From Anaerolineae bacterium (GTDB lineage Bacteria > Chloroflexota > Anaerolineae > Aggregatilineales > UBA2796), in NCBI GenBank assembly GCA_019637615.1, contig JAHBVJ010000007.1, positions 124,001 through 188,000 of the forward strand: 64,000 nt of DNA. Reading direction: 5' to 3'. Numbering within the stretch: position 1 is the stretch's first letter; every line of letters begins with the position of its first letter. Under the pieces are notes generated by a model that had not been told where the DNA came from, searched no databases, and saw only the letters and a list, made by a program, of their open reading frames with translations. Below are positions 58,896-64,000 of this stretch, in pieces. The position numbers were made by a program, and so were the translations under genes.

Positions 58896-60276
58896 CGAGC
58901 AGGTGATTTCCACCACCGAGAGCGTATGCCCCGTATGCCTCGCGCGGATTCCGGCGGCGCGTGTGCGAATAGATGGCGATGTGTATTTGCGCAAAACCTG
59001 CCCCGAACACGGCATGGTTCAGACCATCGTCTGGCGCGGCGAGCAACCGGACTATACTACATGGGCGAGGCCGAAACTGCCCGCCTATCCGGCACGTCCA
59101 ATGACCTCGATTGAGCGCGGTTGCCCGTTCGACTGCGGGCTGTGCGCGGATCACCGCCAGCAAACCTGCACCGCGCTGCTGGAAGTCACGCAGCGCTGCG
59201 ATCTGCGCTGCCCGTTTTGCTTTGCCGACGCGGGCACGCATCCGCCGCCCGATCCCGACCTCGCCACGCTTGAAAGCTGGTATCACACGCTGCTGGCGTC
59301 CAACGATGCGTGCAACATTCAGCTTTCCGGTGGCGAACCGACCATGCGCGACGACTTGCCGGAGATCATCGCGATGGGAAAGGCGCTCGGCTTCGGCTTC
59401 ATCCAAGTGAACACCAACGGGCTGCGGCTGGCGCGCGACGCGGCCTATGTCCGGCGGCTGAAAGAGGCCGGATTGTCGTCGGTATTTTTGCAATTCGACG
59501 GCACCGACGACGCGATTTTCAGCACGATTCGTGGCGTGCGGATGCTGGAACGCAAACGGGCGGCGATCACGGCTTGCGGTGAACATGGCTTGGGCGTGGT
59601 GCTGGTGCCGACGCTAGTGCCGCGCATCAATACGGACGACATCGGCAACATCATCCGGTTCGCGCTGGAGCACTTCCCGACCGTGCGCGGCGTACATTTC
59701 CAGCCCGTGAGCTATTTCGGGCGCTATCCGACGCCGCCAAGCGATGCGGATCGGCTGACCATCCCCGACCTCATGCGCGCGGTGGAGGCGCAGACGAACG
59801 GGCTGATCAAGGCGGCTAATTTCACCACCTCCGGCTGCGAGAACGCGCTGTGTTCGCTGCATGGCAATTTCGTGATCATGCCGGACGGCGGTCTGCGCCC
59901 GTGGACGCAACAACAGCAAGCAGGCGGATGCTGTACGCCGCAGCCAGCCGCCATCGGCGCGGAAAAGACGCGGCAGTTCGTGGCGCAACACTGGTCAGCA
60001 GCCAGCAGCAGCATGATTGCGCTCGACAGCATCGGGGACTCCGCGTTCGGGGCGTGGGATACGTTCTTGGCGCGGACGAAGACGCACACGTTTTGCATTT
60101 CCGGCATGGCCTTCCAAGACGCGTGGAATCTTGACCTTGATCGACTGCGCGACTGCTGCATTCACACTATCAGCCCCGACGGGCGGATCATCCCGTTTTG
60201 CGCGTATAATCTGACTGATCAAGCCGGACGCGCGATTTATCGGGGGCAGCAGGTTCAGATGGCAAGCGAACGATGA
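58888..60276 (+). CDS. trsS: Radical SAM protein TrsS-like
   Basis: The 462-residue protein has the radical SAM cluster motif CDLRCPFC (about residue 110) and a preceding zinc or cluster region: CPVC, KTCPEHG, and GCPFDCGLCADHRQQTC. Other marks are SGGEPTMRDDL, VNTNGLRL, VFLQFDG and a C-terminal CCIHTISPDGRIIPFCAYNL block. In some species the TrsS family is a selenoprotein; no in-frame TGA interrupts this frame, so this form uses cysteine. I prefer the ATG at 58888, nine bases after GGGGA; the ATG at 58882 is three bases from it. It overlaps its neighbours at both ends (ATGA with the ligase). The reaction is unknown. Confidence 0.86.
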   Translation: MHDEQVISTTESVCPVCLARIPAARVRIDGDVYLRKTCPEHGMVQTIVWRGEQPDYTTWARPKLPAYPARPMTSIERGCPFDCGLCADHRQQTCTALLEVTQRCDLRCPFCFADAGTHPPPDPDLATLESWYHTLLASNDACNIQLSGGEPTMRDDLPEIIAMGKALGFGFIQVNTNGLRLARDAAYVRRLKEAGLSSVFLQFDGTDDAIFSTIRGVRMLERKRAAITACGEHGLGVVLVPTLVPRINTDDIGNIIRFALEHFPTVRGVHFQPVSYFGRYPTPPSDADRLTIPDLMRAVEAQTNGLIKAANFTTSGCENALCSLHGNFVIMPDGGLRPWTQQQQAGGCCTPQPAAIGAEKTRQFVAQHWSAASSSMIALDSIGDSAFGAWDTFLARTKTHTFCISGMAFQDAWNLDLDRLRDCCIHTISPDGRIIPFCAYNLTDQAGRAIYRGQQVQMASER

Positions 60277-61562
60277 ACATCACGCCGCTGGAAGCGTGGA
60301 TCGCGCACAAAATCGGCGCTGACGGGACGACGCTCACCCGCGCGAAGCTGGAAGCGTATCAGCTTGAGCGCTTGCAGGCGACGCTCGATCTGGCGCGGGC
60401 GAGAAGTCGTTTTTATCGCGATCTTTTCGCTGATGCGCCCTTAAAACTGACTCAACTTGCCGATCTAAGTCAATTACCATTCACCACGGCGGAGGATATT
60501 CGCAGTAATCCGCTGCATTTCGTGTGCGTGTCGCAGGACGCTATTCAGCGCGTGGTCACGCTGGACAGTTCCGGCACGACGGGCAACCCCAAGCGGATTT
60601 ACTTCACGCGGGAAGACCAAGAACTCACCATCGATTTTTTCGCGGCGGGGATGTCCACCTTCACGGCGGCGGGTGATCGTGTCTTGATCCTGCTGCCGGG
60701 GCCGACTCCGGGCAGCGTGGGTGATCTGCTGGCGACGGCGCTGGATCGGATCGGGGCGGTGGCGATCAAGCATGGGCCTGTGCGGGCGGCCACCGCCACG
60801 CTGGATGTGATCCGCCGCGAGGGCATCAACGTGTTGGTCGGCGTGCCGACGCAGGTATTGGCGCTGGCACGCTCGCCCGACCAGCCGCCAGTACGACTCA
60901 AGAGCGTTTTACTGACGACCGACCATGTGCCCGACGCGATCAAGCGCGCGGTAGAAAGCGTGTGGCAGTGTGCCGTCTACAACCATTACGGCATGACGGA
61001 GATGGGCTTGGGCGGCGGCGTGGACTGCGCGGCACATCACGGCTACCATGTGCGGGAAGCCGATATGCTGTTCGAGATCGTTGATCCCGTGACGGGGCTG
61101 GCAGTGCCGGACGGTGACTATGGCGAGGTGGCCTTCACCACGCTCACGCGGGACGGGATGCCACTGATCCGCTACCGGACGGGCGATGTGAGCCGCTTCC
61201 TCGTGGAGTCCTGTGCGTGCGGCACGACGCTGCGGACGTTGGAGCGCGTGCGGTACCGTCTGAGTGGGCGTGTCGCGCTTGGCGATGGCTATTTGACGAT
61301 GGCTGATCTGGATGAGGCGTTGTTCGGTATCGAGGCTATCCGCGATTTCAGGGCGGCGGTTGAACGCGAACAGGGTCGGGACTGCTTGGTTCTGGATATG
61401 GCATGGAACGCACAAGAAGATTTGACCACAACACTCGATGCGTTGTTATCCGCTGTGCCGATTCTTCAAGGGGTGGGCGTCCGTGTGCAGTCGGCGGGTA
61501 CGCTGGCAGCGAGCATGGCGAAACGAGTAATTATGGATCGGAAATCCGCGCACGACGCCTAG
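60273..61562 (+). CDS. AMP-dependent CoA ligase (DVU_1553-like)
   Basis: This 429-residue ligase of the PaaK/phenylacetate-CoA type has the AMP-binding P-loop DSSGTTGNPKRIYF (about 98-111), then HYGMTEMGLGGG (about 240), DGDYGEVAFTTL and the Asp region of LIRYRTGDVSRF (about 303-314). A shortened C-terminal domain ends it. Enzymes of this fold activate carboxylic acids with ATP and pass them to CoA or a carrier. In this cluster the acid may be the product of the Mop-like enzyme, which makes acids from aldehydes. Its start overlaps the TrsS stop (ATGA). Confidence 0.87.
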   Translation: MNITPLEAWIAHKIGADGTTLTRAKLEAYQLERLQATLDLARARSRFYRDLFADAPLKLTQLADLSQLPFTTAEDIRSNPLHFVCVSQDAIQRVVTLDSSGTTGNPKRIYFTREDQELTIDFFAAGMSTFTAAGDRVLILLPGPTPGSVGDLLATALDRIGAVAIKHGPVRAATATLDVIRREGINVLVGVPTQVLALARSPDQPPVRLKSVLLTTDHVPDAIKRAVESVWQCAVYNHYGMTEMGLGGGVDCAAHHGYHVREADMLFEIVDPVTGLAVPDGDYGEVAFTTLTRDGMPLIRYRTGDVSRFLVESCACGTTLRTLERVRYRLSGRVALGDGYLTMADLDEALFGIEAIRDFRAAVEREQGRDCLVLDMAWNAQEDLTTTLDALLSAVPILQGVGVRVQSAGTLAASMAKRVIMDRKSAHDA

Positions 61563-61694
61563 TCGCGTTACATTCATCACGCGGAATCATGGCAAATGTC
61601 ATTTGAACGGCGGCTTGCTGCTCAGTACAGTGAAGGTAGCAGACAAATTAACGTGAAATACAGCCCGCCTCGACCGACGCAGTTCGAAAAATCG

Positions 61695-61735
61695 CAAGGG
61701 CGCTACTCCACATCAACAGGCGGGTAGCGCCCTTG
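61695..61735 (+). terminator. Hairpin between the Trs block and the SRPBCC gene
   Basis: CAAGGGCGCTAC pairs with GTAGCGCCCTTG (12 bp, perfect, 17-nt loop), 132 bp past the ligase stop and 25 bp before the SRPBCC start. It is followed by TGATTCTT, which is a weak T-run. Confidence 0.6.
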
Positions 61736-61760
61736 TGATTCTTCCAGAAAGGTGACTGCA

Positions 61761-62213
61761 ATGGCAACGTTCAAGAAAAGTATCGTCATCCAAGCCCCAC
61801 CCGAAGTCTTGCGCCGTTACCTGATCGACCCGACCAATTTGCCGCACGTCTTCCCGAACCTATCTTTGATCTCGGATGTGCAGAACACCGCCATGAACGC
61901 CACCCATTTCACGTGGGAATGGCAGGTTTTGGGCGTCCATTTTGTAGGCAGTGCCGAAATGACCGAGGTGATCCGCAACCAAGAGCTGCATATGCGCTTT
62001 TGGGGTGGTCTTCAGGGCAGCATGGGCATCAAGCTGATGCCTTCGGCGGAAGGGATCATGGTGGAAACGGAATTCGAATATGCGATTCCGGCTCCGCTGC
62101 TGCATAAACACAGCGAAAAAGAGGTCATCGAGCAAAATGAAAGCAATCTCGACGGCTTCTTGCATAACCTGAAAGCACTCATCGAAACCAGAATGCACCT
62201 TCAGTTGCACTGA
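61761..62213 (+). CDS. SRPBCC-fold protein
   Basis: The 150-residue protein has the START/Bet v 1 pattern: KKSIVIQAPPEVLRRYLIDPTNLPHVFPNLSLISDV at the start, a central beta-sheet (HFTWEWQVLGVHFVGSAEMTEV) and a C-terminal helix (VIEQNESNLDGFLHNLKALIE). The fold encloses a hydrophobic pocket for lipids or aromatics. I chose the ATG at 61761 with AAGG upstream. It converges on the Rieske oxygenase gene but is not coupled to it. Ligand unknown. Confidence 0.85.
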   Translation: MATFKKSIVIQAPPEVLRRYLIDPTNLPHVFPNLSLISDVQNTAMNATHFTWEWQVLGVHFVGSAEMTEVIRNQELHMRFWGGLQGSMGIKLMPSAEGIMVETEFEYAIPAPLLHKHSEKEVIEQNESNLDGFLHNLKALIETRMHLQLH

Positions 62214-62223
62214 GGGGATTGCG

Positions 62224-62256
62224 GCTGGCTAACCGCGCTTCGTATGGTTAGCCAGC
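62224..62256. terminator. Bidirectional terminator-like hairpin
   Basis: GCTGGCTAACC pairs with GGTTAGCCAGC (11 bp, 11-nt loop) between the converging SRPBCC and Rieske genes. T-runs are lacking on both sides. Confidence 0.6.
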
Positions 62257-62264
62257 GTTCAACC

Positions 62265-63359
62265 CTAGACGGTCAGCATGATGTCTAGTTCTTCGAGCCA
62301 GCGCTGATACTCGATGAGCGGCAAGTCCGCCGGACGCAGCGGTAATTCTAACTGCGTCCAGAAGGGCGGGAGTAGCCACGGGCGCTGGCTTTCCACGATG
62401 GGCTTGTCCTGCGCACGCACCATGTCCTCGAAGTCTTCGTAGGTCTGATCATGCGCCGGATCGAGGTCGTAGTTGCGCGCGACCCGCCAGAAAGTCTGCG
62501 TGTGGTTGTAGCGGATCGGGTAGGTTGCCAGCCAGATCGCGTACAATCTGCCGTCGCCGCTGTCTTTGATCAGGCGGATGACGTTGGGCACGCCGACATA
62601 ATTGGTGTACGTCACGGTGTCCAGCTCGGCTTCGGGGTGGTGTTCATCCGCTATAGTCACGTTGCGCGGCTGTAAAATGCTGTACTGCGACATCAAGTAG
62701 CGCCCATCGCGCCAGACTTTGTGCTCCGGCGCGTCCACGACGCTGCGATCCCCAAGCACATGTTCATGCACCCACGGGAAGTGCGTATCATCGAGCGCGC
62801 CCATCACGACGCGTGGAGCGCTGGCTGACCACGGTTCGTAAACACGCAGCGGGCCGGGATGGAAGGCCGGATTCGCCAGTTCTGGAAAGTCGGGGATGTC
62901 GAAGGTGGGCGTCTCGTCCAGACACACCCAGATCAGATCGTGGCGCTCCGTGACCTGATAGGTGGGCACTTTAGCCTCGCGCGGAATCTCGCGGTCGGGC
63001 AGGAGCTGCGGGATGGCGACACATTGACCATCGGTGTCGTACTGCCAACCATGATATTTGCACATCAAACACTGCTGCCCATCGGCGCGGGTGGCGATCT
63101 CACCGAGCGAGAGCTGCGCTTGAAAATGGCGGCACAGGTCTTGCATGGCGACGATCCGCCCGTTGAGCCGCGCCAGCACGAGCTGTTCACCGAGCAGCTC
63201 GATCCCGACAGGTTCCTCCGCCGGAAAATCCTGCACGCGCATGACGGGATGCCAGAAGGCGCGCATTCCGCTGTAATACTGCTCGATCTCGTCTGGCGAG
63301 GGCGCGTTGAAGGCTCTGGAAGCTGACCACTTGGTTCGGCTGGTATTTGGCGCTGTCAT
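62265..63359 (-). CDS. Rieske-type ring-hydroxylating oxygenase
   Basis: The 364-residue protein has a Rieske [2Fe-2S] domain: DLCRHFQAQLSLGEI with Cys and His, then CLMCKYHGWQYDTDGQC with the second pair. A C-terminal mononuclear iron domain carries the motif ALDDTHFPWVHEHVLG with two His, and an Asp lies further on. The form is that of phthalate or 3-ketosteroid oxygenases and of pheophorbide a oxygenase relatives, which use O2 to hydroxylate or cleave aromatic rings or C-H bonds. No reductase partner is in the window. GAGGA lies seven bases before the ATG. Substrate unknown; the presence of O2 chemistry suggests an aerobic or facultative lifestyle. Confidence 0.9.
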   Translation of the reverse strand: MTAPNTSRTKWSASRAFNAPSPDEIEQYYSGMRAFWHPVMRVQDFPAEEPVGIELLGEQLVLARLNGRIVAMQDLCRHFQAQLSLGEIATRADGQQCLMCKYHGWQYDTDGQCVAIPQLLPDREIPREAKVPTYQVTERHDLIWVCLDETPTFDIPDFPELANPAFHPGPLRVYEPWSASAPRVVMGALDDTHFPWVHEHVLGDRSVVDAPEHKVWRDGRYLMSQYSILQPRNVTIADEHHPEAELDTVTYTNYVGVPNVIRLIKDSGDGRLYAIWLATYPIRYNHTQTFWRVARNYDLDPAHDQTYEDFEDMVRAQDKPIVESQRPWLLPPFWTQLELPLRPADLPLIEYQRWLEELDIMLTV

Positions 63360-63537
63360 CGTGCTGTCCTCTGACCACGTTCAGATGATATTGAGAGGCC
63401 ACTATAGCCGCTGTGGACGCCCTAGACAAGAGCGGCGTGGTATGATCGATTCGGTAAAGTGCCTAAGTTTTGAAGATGAATGTTCATGGCTGAGGCCATT
63501 TTCAGAACCCTGTTTTCGCGTCATTGGAGACACCATT

Positions 63538-64000
63538 ATGTCAATTGAAGCGCCCTATCCTGAACTCGATGAAGTGCTGCTGATGATCGGGGAGGCCGGA
63601 CAGCGCCTCTCCGAGATCGAAGCGACCGAGGGTGCCGCTGGTAATATTTCCGTGTATATGGGCTGGCAGCTTGAGCCACGCCGCCGCTTCCCGCTGGTGG
63701 AGACGATCCAGCTCCCGACCGTGTTCCCCGCGCTGGCGGGCAAGTCGTTCCTCGTCACCGGATCGGGGCGGCGGCTGCGCGAGATCATCGATCAGGCCGT
63801 CGCACATCTAGGCTTCATCACCATCAACGAAGGCGGCGCGACTGCCCAACTATTTTCGTCGCCGCACCGCCGTTTTGCCCGCCTGACGAGCGAACTCAAC
63901 TCGCATCTGGCGATCCATCATGATTACGTACAGGATACCAATTTCCATGCGGTCGTCCACGCGCAGCCGCCGTACATGACCTACCTCAGCCACGTCCCGG
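63538..64000 (+). CDS. Class II aldolase, RhaD-like, 3' end outside window
   Basis: The frame begins with an ATG with GGAG eight bases upstream and stays open to the end of the window (154 codons seen). The visible part has EATEGAAGNISVYMG, LPTVFPALAGKSFLVTGSGRRLREI, TSELNSHLAIHHDY and HAVVHAQPPYMTYLSHVP. The last two match the zinc-binding region of class II aldolases of the rhamnulose-1-phosphate type, with HAQP in place of the common HTHP. The enzyme would cleave a ketose phosphate to dihydroxyacetone phosphate and an aldehyde; that aldehyde could relate to the oxidoreductase cluster upstream, but this is speculative. Confidence 0.82.
   Translation, partial: MSIEAPYPELDEVLLMIGEAGQRLSEIEATEGAAGNISVYMGWQLEPRRRFPLVETIQLPTVFPALAGKSFLVTGSGRRLREIIDQAVAHLGFITINEGGATAQLFSSPHRRFARLTSELNSHLAIHHDYVQDTNFHAVVHAQPPYMTYLSHVP

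Overview
The window looks like bacterial chromosome with moderately high GC, dense coding on both strands and no tRNA or rRNA gene that I could recognise. The mix of genes fits a Chloroflexota (Anaerolineae-like) bacterium: PAS/GAF-rich phosphorelays, a tandem pair of DarA/PstA-like PII-type proteins, an S8 protease with VCBS-like repeats, a Mut7-C/Cdd1 pair and a Mop-type aldehyde oxidoreductase next to a TrsS/TrsM cluster. This assignment is an inference from gene content; no marker gene settles it.

Layout. 1-3.1 kb: the end of an unknown gene, a CorA-type transporter with an altered signature, and three small stress-type proteins (YtxH, DUF4342-like, CsbD). 3.3-9.4 kb: a four-gene phosphorelay on the minus strand (PAS histidine kinase, single-domain Rcp1-like receiver, receiver-PAS-GAF-HisKA_3 hybrid kinase, NarL-type regulator), with a divergent OmpR-type regulator whose receiver has lost its phospho-acceptor. 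9.5-18 kb: an AI-2E permease and a 2047-residue FtsK whose two long disordered segments are full of FG motifs. 17.4-20.5 kb holds repeat islands around a UbiA prenyltransferase and an unknown gene. 20.5-31.3 kb: PurU, GAF and Nudix proteins, a nucleotide-sugar group (CTP-dependent sugar-1-phosphate cytidylyltransferase, SDR epimerase, 3,5-epimerase, SAF-domain oxidoreductase), L-2-hydroxyglutarate oxidase, small membrane proteins and a saccharopine-dehydrogenase-like oxidoreductase.

31.5-42.6 kb: two secreted proteins that share a C-terminal VCBS-like repeat block, separated by another repeat island, then an MFS transporter fused to a DUF3352-like domain, and a TIR protein fused to an FGE-like module without the FGE cysteines. 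42.7-50 kb: a phosphatase/glycosyltransferase/PDZ run, the two DarA/PstA-like paralogues, an ABC exporter with a ComEA-like protein, and an overlapping Cdd1/Mut7-C pair.

50.3-61.6 kb is the most interesting block. A molybdopterin aldehyde oxidoreductase is followed by an unknown protein, a DUF364 protein, a large FAD/Fe-S (CCG) protein, a two-CxxC redox protein, methyltransferase TrsM, a C-GCAxxG-C-C protein, radical SAM protein TrsS and an AMP-dependent CoA ligase, all on one strand with stop/start overlaps. From memory, the order matches a cluster first named from Desulfovibrio vulgaris (DVU_1553-DVU_1559) whose biochemical role is unresolved. The window closes with an SRPBCC protein, a Rieske oxygenase and the start of a class II aldolase.

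At least four dispersed repeat families occupy the long intergenic spaces. One of them has two identical 54-nt copies in opposite orientation about 18 kb apart.
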